19,815 nt of DNA, taken from positions 1 through 19,815 of the forward strand of contig DKKP01000283.1 in assembly GCA_002455335.1 (NCBI GenBank). Reading direction: 5' to 3'. The notes beneath the pieces were generated by a model, which was not told the origin of the DNA, ran no database searches, and worked only from the letters and a program-made list of their open reading frames with translations. Shown piece after piece: positions 5,842 to 13,404 of the stretch (position 1 is the first letter of the stretch; each line of letters opens with the position of its first letter). A program made the translations under genes and the position numbers. This DNA is from Anaerolineales bacterium UBA6663 (GTDB lineage Bacteria > Chloroflexota > Anaerolineae > Anaerolineales > UBA6663).

Positions 5842-5859
5842 CCTGATGGTTATATAACC
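5829..5859. promoter_or_regulatory. Palindromic operator candidate overlapping the -10 box
   Basis: GGTTATATAACC at 5848-5859 is a perfect 12-bp palindrome. A second, slightly interrupted copy (GGTATTATATAACC) lies at 5829-5842. The inner halves, TATATAACC (5834-5842) and GGTTATATA (5848-5856), are exact inverted copies around CTGAT. The element covers the -10 box and the transcription start, the usual place for a repressor. The ArsR-family protein encoded at 7308 in this operon is the likely ligand-free binder, by analogy with autoregulated ArsR genes. Confidence 0.6.
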
Positions 5860-5884
5860 AAAAAGATATACAGGAGCCAAGACC

Positions 5885-6349
5885 ATGATCGATGTACCTG
5901 ACCTCCGCAACACAGCCGAGCAGCGCACAGCCGTGATCCGCATCACTGTGCCCCGCTCCGAGATCCAGACCGCGATGGGCCCGGGCTACCAGGAGCTCAT
6001 GGACACCCTCAAAGCACAGGGTATCCAGCCTGCGGGGCCCTGGTTCACGCATCATCTGCGGATGGATCCGGAGGTCTTCGACTTCGAGTTGAGCGTGCCC
6101 GTCGACGTGGCAGTCCGACCAGAGGGGCGCGTGCAGCCCGGGTCGTTGCCCGCATCCCGGGTGGCGCACACCGTCTTTCATGGCCCTTACGAAGGCCTGG
6201 GTGAAGCCTGGGGCGCATTCGAAGCCTGGATCGCGGCGCAGAACCTCAAGCCGGCCGACGATCTGTGGGAGGTCTACAGCGCCGGGCCGGAGACGGGGCC
6301 CGATTCGGCGACCTGGCGCACGGATCTGTTTCACCCTTTGGCCGATTGA
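5885..6349 (+). CDS. GyrI-like / AraC-type effector-binding domain protein
   Basis: A 154-residue stand-alone protein of the GyrI-like small-molecule-binding fold, the same fold that forms the ligand domain of BmrR-type and AraC-type activators. Family hallmarks are RTAVIRITVPRSEIQ near the N-terminus, AQGIQPAGPWFTHHL (44-58), FDFELSVPVD, RVAHTVFHGPYEGLGEAW (92-109) and WRTDLFHPL at the end. No DNA-binding domain is attached. Stand-alone members can bind or hydrolyse small hydrophobic compounds, but the substrate here is unknown. It has an AGGAG site 9 bases upstream and is the first gene of the five-gene operon, directly behind the palindromic operator. The DUF1801 gene follows after 25 bases. 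Confidence 0.85.
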   Translation: MIDVPDLRNTAEQRTAVIRITVPRSEIQTAMGPGYQELMDTLKAQGIQPAGPWFTHHLRMDPEVFDFELSVPVDVAVRPEGRVQPGSLPASRVAHTVFHGPYEGLGEAWGAFEAWIAAQNLKPADDLWEVYSAGPETGPDSATWRTDLFHPLAD

Positions 6350-6374
6350 CGCTTTCTCGCACTGAGGCGCAACG

Positions 6375-6824
6375 ATGAAGACACAGCCCAAGAAGACCGG
6401 CGCCCGCACGAGCGCCACCGTGAAAACGCCCCGCAGCCCGCGCGCGAAGGCGCCCTCGGAGGTCGAGGCCTTACTCGCCGAGCTACAACACCCGCAGCGG
6501 GCCGAGATCCTGGCGCTGCGAAAGATCATCCTCGCGACCGACCCGACGATCGGCGAGGGCATCAAGTGGAATGCGCCCAGCTTTCACACCACCGAGCACT
6601 TCGCCACCTTCCACCTGCGCGCGAAGCCCGACCTGCAACTTGTGCTGCATCGTGGCGCGCGACGTCGGGCGGATGCCGCAGCCTTCGCCGTGGATGATCC
6701 GCAGGGGCTCCTCGAGTGGCGCGACAGCGATCGCGCCGTCATCAACTTCAAGAGCCTGAAGGACGTTGCGGCGCGCAAAACAGCCCTCACCCGGCTGCTG
6801 CGGCAATGGATCAACCAGATCTAA
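6375..6824 (+). CDS. DUF1801 (YdhG-like) protein
   Basis: A 149-residue protein whose core (about residues 29-149) fits the DUF1801 family. VEALLAELQHPQRAEILALRKIIL is followed by the characteristic EGIKWNAPSF (61-70), then a beta-rich part with FATFHLRAKPDLQLVLH and a C-terminal helix, ALTRLLRQWINQI. The first 27 residues are a basic, Pro/Thr-rich, probably disordered leader (KTQPKKTGARTSATVKTPR). Family members are often encoded next to VOC and SRPBCC genes, as here, but their biochemical role is not established. The gene lies 25 bases after its upstream neighbour and 14 bases before the VOC gene. Confidence 0.85.
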   Translation: MKTQPKKTGARTSATVKTPRSPRAKAPSEVEALLAELQHPQRAEILALRKIILATDPTIGEGIKWNAPSFHTTEHFATFHLRAKPDLQLVLHRGARRRADAAAFAVDDPQGLLEWRDSDRAVINFKSLKDVAARKTALTRLLRQWINQI

Positions 6825-6838
6825 GTCAAGGAGCACCC

Positions 6839-7321
6839 ATGTTCGCCAAACAAAAGATCACGCCCTATCTCTGGTTCGACACCCAGGCCGAGGAAGCGGC
6901 CCTGTTCTATACGTCGCTCTTCAAAGACTCGCGCATCGTGAGCGTCAATCACTACGGCGACGCCGGCCCGCGCCCCAAGGGCTCGGTGCTGACCGTGGTC
7001 TTCGAGCTCGCCGGGCAATCGTTTGTGGCGCTCAACGGCGGACCGCAGTTCCCGTTCACCGAAGCCATCTCGCTCTTCGTCAACTGCGATACACAAACCG
7101 AGGTCGACGCGCTCTGGGAGAAGCTACTCGAAGGCGGTCAGGCTCAGATGTGCGGTTGGTTGAAAGACCGCTACGGGGTTTCGTGGCAGATCGTGCCTGG
7201 CCGGCTCGGCGAGATGCTGGCGGACCCCGACCCGGTGCGGGCCCAGCGCGTCACGGAGGTCATGTTGCGCATGGTCAAGCTCGACCTGGCTGCACTCGAG
7301 GAGGCGTATGGCCACGGCTAG
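6839..7321 (+). CDS. VOC-fold protein, PhnB-like (3-demethylubiquinone-9 3-methyltransferase type domain)
   Basis: A 160-residue protein of the glyoxalase/bleomycin-resistance fold. It begins with ITPYLWFDTQAEEAALFYTSLF (7-28), then VVFELAGQSFVALNGGPQFPFTEAISLFVNC (53-83) and GWLKDRYGVSWQIVP (106-120), the usual signature of PhnB-like members. Database names linking these to ubiquinone methylation are old and unreliable, so the true substrate is unknown. AAGGAG sits 8 bases before the ATG at 6839; upstream extension of the frame overlaps the DUF1801 gene and has no ribosome site. The end overlaps the ArsR gene by 14 bases, which indicates translational coupling. Confidence 0.88.
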   Translation: MFAKQKITPYLWFDTQAEEAALFYTSLFKDSRIVSVNHYGDAGPRPKGSVLTVVFELAGQSFVALNGGPQFPFTEAISLFVNCDTQTEVDALWEKLLEGGQAQMCGWLKDRYGVSWQIVPGRLGEMLADPDPVRAQRVTEVMLRMVKLDLAALEEAYGHG

Positions 7322-7691
7322 CCTCCCCGCCAACCGGCTCGACCTGACGTTCGCGGCGCTGGCCGATCCCACGCGGCGCGCGATCTTGCAGCGCCTGATG
7401 GCGGGTGAAGCCACTGTGATGGAGCTGGCGCGCCCGTTCGCGCTCAGTCAGCCCGCGATCTCGAAACACCTCAAGGTGCTCGAACGCGCCGGCCTGATCT
7501 CACGCGGGCGGAATGCGCAGCGCCGCCCCGCCCGGCTCGAAACACGCCCGTTGGCCGAGGCGAACCGGTGGATCGAGGGGTATCGCGCCCATTGGGAAGG
7601 GACGTATCAGCGGCTCGATACGTTGCTCGAGGAACTCAAGAACGAAGAAGTCGAGTTGGGCCGCATCCATTTCCAGGGAGATGCTTCATGA
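7308..7691 (+). CDS. ArsR-family transcriptional regulator (no metal-site cysteines)
   Basis: A 127-residue winged-helix repressor. LTFAALADPTRRAILQRLMAGEATVMELARPFALSQPAISKHLKVLERAGLISRGR (13-68) contains the DPTRR start helix and the SQPAISKHLKVLE recognition helix typical of the ArsR members that pair with SRPBCC proteins. There is no cysteine anywhere, so a metal site of the ArsR/SmtB type is excluded and another signal is expected. GAGGAGG lies five bases before the ATG, inside the end of the VOC gene. The stop overlaps the next start in ATGA. Autoregulation through the palindrome at 5829-5859 is inferred from family habit. Confidence 0.9.
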   Translation: MATASLPANRLDLTFAALADPTRRAILQRLMAGEATVMELARPFALSQPAISKHLKVLERAGLISRGRNAQRRPARLETRPLAEANRWIEGYRAHWEGTYQRLDTLLEELKNEEVELGRIHFQGDAS

Positions 7692-8170
7692 AGACGGTTG
7701 GATCGCTACACGTCACCCTGCCCTCCGAGCGCGAGATCGCGCTGACCCGGATCTTCACTGCCCCGCGACACCTTGTCTATCGGGCATACACCGAGCCCGA
7801 CCTGGTGCGACGATGGGCGGCCGGCCCGCCCGGCTGGCGCTTTGCGGTTTGCGAGATCGATCTGCGCGTCGGCGGCGCCTGGCGTTGGGTGCTCGAAGGC
7901 CCGGGCGGCGAACGCATGGGCCTGGGCGGGGTCTATCGCGAGATCGTGCCGAACGAACGCCTTGTCTCGACCGAGCGTTTCGATGAAGCCTGGTACGAGG
8001 GTGAGGCGCTCTCACGTGTCACGTTTAGCGAAGAACGCGGCGAGACCCGGCTCACCGTCACCGTGCGATACGACTCAGAGGCGATCCGCGACGCTGTCCT
8101 GCAATCGCCGATGGCCGAGGGCATGGCCCATGGGCTCGACCAGCTCGAAAGCGCGCTGAAGGAGCTTTGA
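7688..8170 (+). CDS. SRPBCC (AHSA1-like, START-fold) protein
   Basis: A 160-residue single-domain protein with the hydrophobic-ligand START/Bet v1 fold. It shows IALTRIFTAPRHLVYRAYTEPDLVRRW (17-43), IDLRVGGAWRWVL (57-69), GVYREIVPNERLV (81-93), a beta stretch TRLTVTVRYDS and the C-terminal ligand-covering helix (GMAHGLDQLESALKEL). The name AHSA1 refers to a distant resemblance to the Hsp90 activator; these bacterial proteins are not known to act on Hsp90. The start ATG overlaps the ArsR stop by four bases, so the repressor and this protein are co-translated. It is the last gene of the operon. Confidence 0.9.
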   Translation: MKTVGSLHVTLPSEREIALTRIFTAPRHLVYRAYTEPDLVRRWAAGPPGWRFAVCEIDLRVGGAWRWVLEGPGGERMGLGGVYREIVPNERLVSTERFDEAWYEGEALSRVTFSEERGETRLTVTVRYDSEAIRDAVLQSPMAEGMAHGLDQLESALKEL

Positions 8171-8409
8171 TTGCGGATTGTCGATTGCCGATTTCCAGTC
8201 GCTGACCGGCACAGAGGCGCGGCCTCGGGTGCGAAGGATCTGTCCTGAGACAACGCCTCATGGGTCGGCTCTTGCCACCGGAGCGCCTCAGGACGGATCC
8301 TTTTTGGACCCACGCGAAGCGATCGGACGGGTGTGTCTTGGGCCCACAGTCTGACAATGCGGCTCGGCCTGTGCCCCTCGCACCACGCTCTGCGCCCCTC
8401 GCCCCACCC
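8171..8409. repeat. Convergent intergenic region with a period-7 repeat
   Basis: No gene is seen. Bases 8171-8199 are near-tandem seven-base units of GATTGCG type (GATTGCG, GATTGTC, GATTGCC, GATTTCC), the same family as the repeat at 1523-1592. The middle holds a long hairpin listed separately. The remaining stretch, 8306-8409, is GC-rich with a run of short CCCCTCGC-type repeats and shows nothing I can name. Confidence 0.55.
8234..8305 (+). terminator. Long hairpin with T tract between convergent genes
   Basis: AAGGATCTGTCCTGAG (8234-8249) pairs with CTCAGGACGGATCCTT (8287-8302) over 16 positions with a single wobble. The 37-base loop can fold into a smaller stem (GGT-GGC with GCC-ACC, about 8263-8279). 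TTTTT at 8301-8305 follows, so it can end transcription of the ArsR/SRPBCC operon. The arms and loop are much longer than a normal intrinsic terminator, so it may instead be a mobile palindromic repeat or a small structured RNA. Confidence 0.6.
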
Positions 8410-9039
8410 TCACCGTCGGCTCTGGAAGAAACCCAAGAGGCCCGCGAAGCCGCCAATGACCACAAGCACGACGATGACCACCATCGGAGGCAGGCTGCCT
8501 GTGATACCGGTCGTGGCCACGCCTCCGACGGGCAGGAGTGTGGGTCTGAGAATGGCCGACGGCGGCGTAAAGGTCGGCGGCCGGACCGTGACCGGGGCGT
8601 CGGTCGGCGCGATGCCACCGAATTCTAGCGTCGCGGTAGCGGCCCGGGTCGGCGTCGGCGGGATGATCGGTACCGCGACCGTATCGAGCTGGCCCGTGAA
8701 GGCCACATTGTCGATCCAAACCCAGCCTGTGTTGTCGTTCGGGCCCAAATACACGATCTGCAGCCAGACCACGGGCTCGGCGTCGGCAGCGCCGATCACG
8801 GCCTTCCCCAGCACCTGCGCCACCTGCCCGGCCACGATTCGGCCGATGCGATCGTACGTCGTGCCAGGGCCGCTACGCACTGTCGCGCCCTCGCCCACGC
8901 CCGTGATATACGGGCCTGTGGGCGTGGAGTCCTGCGGAAACGGCCCGGCCGAAACCGGCCGAGCGTGCCAGCCGAGCAGTGCCAGCAGGCTCAGCAGTGC
9001 CATGAGCGCGCCGACTCGGCGCCAATGTATGGATTGCAT
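8410..9039 (-). CDS. Secreted SH3-domain protein with C-terminal membrane anchor
   Basis: A 209-residue surface protein. Residues 1-32 form a signal peptide or N-terminal membrane segment (IHWRR, then GALMALLSLLALLGW, ending PVSAG). Residues about 45-115 form a bacterial SH3 domain, with GEGATVRSGPGTTYDRIGRI and TGWVWIDNVAFTG as the first and last strands. A Pro/Thr-rich linker (about 122-170) follows, then a second hydrophobic segment (PMVVIVVLVVIGGFAGLLGFF, about 186-205) ending in SRR, which suggests anchoring with a short cytoplasmic end. Such proteins usually bind cell-wall or surface ligands. The start at 9039 has no clear ribosome site. It lies 49 bases downstream of the HEAT-like gene on the same strand. 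The partner is unknown. Confidence 0.8.
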   Translation of the reverse strand: MQSIHWRRVGALMALLSLLALLGWHARPVSAGPFPQDSTPTGPYITGVGEGATVRSGPGTTYDRIGRIVAGQVAQVLGKAVIGAADAEPVVWLQIVYLGPNDNTGWVWIDNVAFTGQLDTVAVPIIPPTPTRAATATLEFGGIAPTDAPVTVRPPTFTPPSAILRPTLLPVGGVATTGITGSLPPMVVIVVLVVIGGFAGLLGFFQSRR

Positions 9040-9088
9040 GTAGGTCGGATTGTACCTAAAGGAAAGACCGGTACGCGTCTTTCGTGGA

Positions 9089-9796
9089 CTACAGATCTTC
9101 GCGCAGGATGTCGATCGTAGTCTGAAGCGCTGGAAGAAGCGAGCCCTCGTCGGCGTAATCGGCGGGGGCAAAGGCCATCGCCAGCTGCCCGGCCTGGCGC
9201 CCGGCGATGCGCGCCAGCAGCCCTTCGAGTGCGGAGAGCGAATCGGTGAAGCCGATCTTGCCAAGCAACTCGATCGCGGCGCGCCGGATGTGCACGGCCA
9301 CCGAACGATCGCCAGCCAGTTTGACGAGCACAACTGAGGCCGCTGGGACACGTTCAAGCACATGCGCCTCGGCCTCAAGCGTCAGACGGCCGGCGCCCTC
9401 CCGAGACGCAAGATGCGCCTCGAGCAGATACTGCATCTGCGGTCGATCGAACTTTCGAAGCTGCGCGGCGACCCCGGCACGGACTTCGGCCGGGTAACGG
9501 TACTCGCTGCCTCGCAGCTCGAAATAATCGCCGATCGCCTGGATCACCTGGCAGCGCAGCCCAAGATCGGCCTCATCAAGCCGGGCCGCAAGGAGCTGCA
9601 CGGTGAGCGGCGAACGCCTGAGACCCTCTGAGCCGGTCAGGATCGCGAAGCCTCGCGCGCGCTCCTGCAAATGCTGCGAGACGAACATCTCGCCGGCCAC
9701 CCACGGATCGACCGAAGGCACAGCCCGCGGCTGCAGGCGCATGGCGGGACGAACAAGCGACGCTTCGAATCGGACGCGGGACCGAGGACGGCTCAT
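9089..9796 (-). CDS. HEAT-like helical repeat protein of unknown function
   Basis: A 235-residue, mostly alpha-helical protein. Repeating helical pairs with Leu/Ala spacing are visible in TVQLLAARLDEADLGLRCQVIQAIGDYF, AEVRAGVAAQLRKFDRPQMQYLLEAHLA and SVAVHIRRAAIELLGKIGFTDSLSALEGLL, a pattern typical of HEAT repeats that serve as protein-binding scaffolds. There is no signal peptide, membrane segment or catalytic motif. The start at 9796 is uncertain because the ribosome site is weak and an alternative ATG at 9742 would remove 18 basic residues. It lies 70 bases after the Tal-Pgi gene and is probably co-transcribed with it and with the SH3 protein. Confidence 0.65.
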   Translation of the reverse strand: MSRPRSRVRFEASLVRPAMRLQPRAVPSVDPWVAGEMFVSQHLQERARGFAILTGSEGLRRSPLTVQLLAARLDEADLGLRCQVIQAIGDYFELRGSEYRYPAEVRAGVAAQLRKFDRPQMQYLLEAHLASREGAGRLTLEAEAHVLERVPAASVVLVKLAGDRSVAVHIRRAAIELLGKIGFTDSLSALEGLLARIAGRQAGQLAMAFAPADYADEGSLLPALQTTIDILREDL

Positions 9797-9866
9797 GAGC
9801 GATTCACTTTTCCGCGCGGGTCCAACCGGCGACCTGTGGCGGGCATAACTCTGGGCGGCGTGGTCG

Positions 9867-12647
9867 CTAATTTAGCACATCCAACACGGCGCGCAAGTTA
9901 CGCTCGATGTTCAACCCGAGGTTGATCCGCAGCACGCGTCGCTTGCGTGCGGTCAACGCCTCGAGATCGCCCAGGGCCTGCGCGTTCTTCAACTCCGCGA
10001 AACTGTACGCCTCCCCCGGCACAGGTGCATCGACGGCATCGTCGCTTACGAACTGGATGAAGACCCCGTTGTTGGCGCCGCCCTTGTGCAGCTGACCGGT
10101 CGAGTGCAGGAAGCGCGGCCCATACCCAAGCGTTGTCGCGGCGCCCGTCTTGTCGCGCAAGACGGACTGCAGATCTCGCAGAAGCTTCTCGCGCTTCGGC
10201 GTCGTCTGCAGATAGGCCATGATCGCGACATAGTCGTTGCGGCGCACGCCCTTCAGGTGTCGTTGGACTTCGGCCGCGAAATCGGCGTCTCCAACGCGCA
10301 CCGCCTCGGCCTTGGGCAGCGCTCCGCCACTCGCGAGCGTGGTGAGCAGCGCCTTTGTGCGATCCTTTGCCTCCTGCACGTTGGGCTGGTCGAACGGATC
10401 GACCGAAAGCACCCAGCTCGCCGCCGACGTCGCGACCTCCCAGCGCAGGAACTCGCCGCCGAGGTCGTACACGTCGTCGAGGTGGATCGTGACGACGGGC
10501 TGCCCCGCGCGGGCCAGCACCTTCAGCGCGCGCTCGGTCGCCAGATCCTTACCCAGCTTGAGATACACAAAGAGCCGATCCAGCCCGTAAGCGCGCGGCT
10601 TGGCCAAGGCCTCGCCCTCGACCGGAAGGATGCCCGTGCCGTCCTTGCCCGTCGACTCGGCGATGAGTTGCTCGATCCAATACCCAAACGTGCGCACCTT
10701 AGGGGCCGTTACGATCGTCACCTTGTCGCGCTTCGACTTGGTCAGCGCGCCAAGGATGGCGCCGAGGTGCAAACCCGGGTTCTGGACGGGCGGCACGGTC
10801 GGCCCGCAGGCCGCAGCCATGCGCCGGGCGCGGGCGAGGAGCTTGCCAACGTCGATGCCCAGCAATGCGGCCGGCACAAGACCGAAGAGCGAGAGCGCCG
10901 AGTACCGGCCACCGATGTCGGGCGGGTTGACGAACACCCGGCGGAAGCCGCGTTCCTTGGCGAGCGCTTCGAGCGCCGTTCCGGGGTCGGTGATCGCGAT
11001 GAAGTTCTCGCCGGCGCGGCGGCCTTTAAGCTCCTTCAGCTTCGTCCAGAAGTGGGCGTTGAAGGCGTTGATCTCGGCCGTGCCGCCGGATTTCGAGGCG
11101 ACGATGTAGAGCGTGCGCGCGGGATCGCTGCGCGCCTCGGCCGCCAGCACGGCCGCCGGATCCGTCGAATCGAGCACGGCCAGATCCAGGTAGCCTTTGG
11201 CCACGCCAAACGTCGCCCGCAGCACTTCGGGCGCCAACGACGAGCCGCCCATGCCCAGCAGCAGCGCGTGCGTGAAGCCGGCCCGTCGGATCTCGCCGGC
11301 AAAGGTCGTCAGATGCGCGACTTCGGCCGCCATCTGATCGGCCAGGTCGAGCCAACCCAGACGGGCCTTGATCTCGGCCTGATGAGCCGGATCGTTGGGC
11401 TTCCACAGTGTGCTGTCCTTGCGCCACAGTCGCTGCCCGAACTCGGCGCGGGCCATGGCCGCGGTCGCGCGCGCGGCTGTCGCGGCGCTGCGGCCGAGCT
11501 CGACCACCTGGCGATCGGCCAGGAGCACGCTCTGGCGTCGTACCTCGACGACGCCAAGCAGAGTCTCAAACGACTTCGCAAATGAGGCTACGCCCTCGCG
11601 TTCGAGCTGGGCCGTGACGTCCTCCATGTGGACGCCGATCTCCTCGAGTTTCTCGACAAGCTGCCCGGCCTCGGGCGCGCTTGTCGACAGCCGAACGGCC
11701 GGTTGGCCGTGATCCTTATAGGCCACGACCGTAGCGGGCGGCATGGTGTCGACCGTATCCGGCGCGATCAGCGCTTCGACGTAATACACATCCGGGTAGG
11801 ATGGGTTCTTTGTGCTTGTGCTCGCCCACAGCGGGCGCTGGACTCGCGCGCCCTTGGCCGCCAGCTTCTCCCAACGCTCGCCCGCAAACGTCTCGCGAAA
11901 GGCAACGTACGCGAGTTTGGCGTTGGCGATCGCGGCCTGCCCCTTGAGCGCCTCGAGCCGCCGCGCCTCGACCTTCCCGAGCGATCCGCCCTTCTCGTCG
12001 AGCCGCTTGTCGACAAGCGTGTCGACCCGACTGACAAAGAAACTCGCCACCGACGCGATGCCGCCGATCGCTTTACGCCCCTTTGCGCGTTGCTCGAGGC
12101 CGCTCAGATAGGCCTCCATCACTTCACGATAGCGTTGGATCGAGAAGATCAGGGTGACGTTGACGTTGATGCCCTCGGCAAGCGCCTGCGTGATCGCCGG
12201 CAGGCCTTCTTTGGTCGCCGGGATCTTGATCATCAGGTTCGGACGGCCCACCGCCTTCCACAGACGTCGGGCCTCACTCAACGTCGCGGCGGTGTCGCGC
12301 GCCAGATTGGGCGCGACCTCGATGCTGACGTAGCCGTCGGCACCGCCTGTGCGCCGAAAGACAGTCGCAAAGACATCGGCTGCGGCGCGGATGTCATCGA
12401 TCGACAGCGCATCGTAAATCTCGAGCGCCGACTTGCCCGCCCGCGCCAGCACCGCGATCTGTTCGTCGTAGTCGTTGCTGCCTGCGATGGCCTGCTCGAA
12501 GATCGTGGGGTTCGAGGTCAACCCGGTGATGTCGCCGGCCTGGACCATCTTCCTCAACGCGCCGCTGGTCAACAGACTGCGACGGATGTTGTCGTGCCAC
12601 GGGCTCTGTCCCAACGCAGCCATTTGGACAAGCGGGTTCGTCGCCAT
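9867..12647 (-). CDS. tal-pgi: Bifunctional transaldolase / glucose-6-phosphate isomerase
   Basis: This 926-residue cytosolic fusion joins two sugar-phosphate enzymes. The transaldolase half (about 1-375) shows TSNPTIFEQAI (44-54), the Schiff-base lysine K141 in PNLMIKIPATKEG, and GGIASVASFFVSRVDTLVD (195-213). It transfers dihydroxyacetone units between sedoheptulose-7-P and glyceraldehyde-3-P. The isomerase half (about 385-926) shows GMGGSSLAPEV (465-475), SKSGGTAEINAF (518-529) and IGGRYSALSLFGLVPAALLG (578-597), and interconverts glucose-6-P and fructose-6-P. Such fusions occur in several bacterial phyla. AGGA lies about 11 bases before the ATG. The gene follows rpiB after 187 bases, in line with a pentose phosphate cluster. 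Both halves look intact. Confidence 0.95.
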   Translation of the reverse strand: MATNPLVQMAALGQSPWHDNIRRSLLTSGALRKMVQAGDITGLTSNPTIFEQAIAGSNDYDEQIAVLARAGKSALEIYDALSIDDIRAAADVFATVFRRTGGADGYVSIEVAPNLARDTAATLSEARRLWKAVGRPNLMIKIPATKEGLPAITQALAEGINVNVTLIFSIQRYREVMEAYLSGLEQRAKGRKAIGGIASVASFFVSRVDTLVDKRLDEKGGSLGKVEARRLEALKGQAAIANAKLAYVAFRETFAGERWEKLAAKGARVQRPLWASTSTKNPSYPDVYYVEALIAPDTVDTMPPATVVAYKDHGQPAVRLSTSAPEAGQLVEKLEEIGVHMEDVTAQLEREGVASFAKSFETLLGVVEVRRQSVLLADRQVVELGRSAATAARATAAMARAEFGQRLWRKDSTLWKPNDPAHQAEIKARLGWLDLADQMAAEVAHLTTFAGEIRRAGFTHALLLGMGGSSLAPEVLRATFGVAKGYLDLAVLDSTDPAAVLAAEARSDPARTLYIVASKSGGTAEINAFNAHFWTKLKELKGRRAGENFIAITDPGTALEALAKERGFRRVFVNPPDIGGRYSALSLFGLVPAALLGIDVGKLLARARRMAAACGPTVPPVQNPGLHLGAILGALTKSKRDKVTIVTAPKVRTFGYWIEQLIAESTGKDGTGILPVEGEALAKPRAYGLDRLFVYLKLGKDLATERALKVLARAGQPVVTIHLDDVYDLGGEFLRWEVATSAASWVLSVDPFDQPNVQEAKDRTKALLTTLASGGALPKAEAVRVGDADFAAEVQRHLKGVRRNDYVAIMAYLQTTPKREKLLRDLQSVLRDKTGAATTLGYGPRFLHSTGQLHKGGANNGVFIQFVSDDAVDAPVPGEAYSFAELKNAQALGDLEALTARKRRVLRINLGLNIERNLRAVLDVLN

Positions 12648-12834
12648 AGCATGTTCCTGTGGTGGTGTCGGCGGACATCATGCCCGACCGATCCAGAAGA
12701 GGACAGCTGACCGCTGACCTCTGTTGCCGATGGGTCGACCCTGGACCGCCCATGCCGGTCGGTCGACTGAGACAGCCAGCCGATCACAGACCTGGAGACG
12801 GCGCCTGCCGTCCGCGGTCTGCGCCAGCCGCCGC
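12648..12834. other. Intergenic gap between rpiB and tal-pgi
   Basis: There is no gene in these 187 bases. Around 12703-12728 lies a short seven-base repeat of GCTGACC type (two clean units and decayed neighbours). GTCGACC at about 12734 and GGTCGAC near 12766 form an inverted pair. No promoter of consensus quality was found. Confidence 0.5.
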
Positions 12835-13287
12835 CTACCCTCCTCGCTCGAGCGCCAGCACTTTATTGAGCCGGCGCACGAGGCGCTCCTCGTTCTGGAA
12901 AGTCGCTCCAAGATAGGCGCGTGTGATCTCGCTGGCCAACTCCGAGCCGATGATCCGGGCGCCGATACAGAGCACGTTCATGTCGTCGTGCTCGACGCCC
13001 TGATGCGCCGAATAGGTGTCGTGGCACACGCCGGCGCGGATGCCCTTCATCTTGTTGGCCGCGATGCAGGCGCCGACGCCGCTGCCGCACAATACGATGC
13101 CGCGTTCGGCCCGACCCTCCTGCAGCGCCAAACCGACATCGCGGGCCGAATCGGGGTAGTCGACCGGGTGCTCGGCCGAGTCGGTGCCAAGATCCAGCAC
13201 CGCCCAGCCCAGCCCGCCGGCCACTTCGATCAGCTTCGTCTTCAACGGATAGCCGCCGTGATCGGCAGCGATGGCGAGACGTTTCAC
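12835..13287 (-). CDS. rpiB: Ribose-5-phosphate isomerase B
   Basis: This enzyme interconverts ribulose-5-phosphate and ribose-5-phosphate; members of the family also act on allose or galactose phosphates. The 150-residue protein shows [10 protein letters not shown] (7-16), the catalytic C67 in [21 protein letters not shown], and [18 protein letters not shown] (97-114). I chose a GTG start at 13287, because GAGGA lies seven bases before it and it gives the family start [11 protein letters not shown]; an upstream TTG at 13326 would add 13 residues without family support. It lies 117 bases after tkt and 187 bases before tal-pgi on the same strand, in a set of pentose phosphate genes. The length is typical and no defect is visible. 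Confidence 0.93.
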   Translation of the reverse strand: MKRLAIAADHGGYPLKTKLIEVAGGLGWAVLDLGTDSAEHPVDYPDSARDVGLALQEGRAERGIVLCGSGVGACIAANKMKGIRAGVCHDTYSAHQGVEHDDMNVLCIGARIIGSELASEITRAYLGATFQNEERLVRRLNKVLALERGG

Positions 13288-13404
13288 GAGAGAATCCTCA
13301 TTGAGATCGTAAGCACCGTACGCCAAACGTCTGGGCCGGAAACCCGAGGCTCGTCATTGGGGCAGCCTCGCGCTTTGCGCACCCCGCACGACGCTTTACG
13401 CTCC

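Noticed and set aside
9062..9083. GAAAGAC/GTCTTTC hairpin as a terminator after the HEAT-like gene
   Set aside because: The stem is only seven pairs and no T tract follows, so it is too weak to list as a terminator.
8410..9378. A single 322-codon protein covering the SH3 gene and upstream DNA
   Set aside because: The first 113 codons are an out-of-frame shadow of the HEAT-like gene. The signal peptide begins at the ATG at 9039.
10086..12710. Two long plus-strand frames opposite tal-pgi
   Set aside because: They are antisense shadows with Arg/His-rich translations, and the tal-pgi motifs on the minus strand are complete.
13345..13370. CGAGGCT/AGCCTCG hairpin between tkt and rpiB
   Set aside because: A seven-pair stem with a 12-base loop and no T tract in GC-rich DNA; this can arise by chance.
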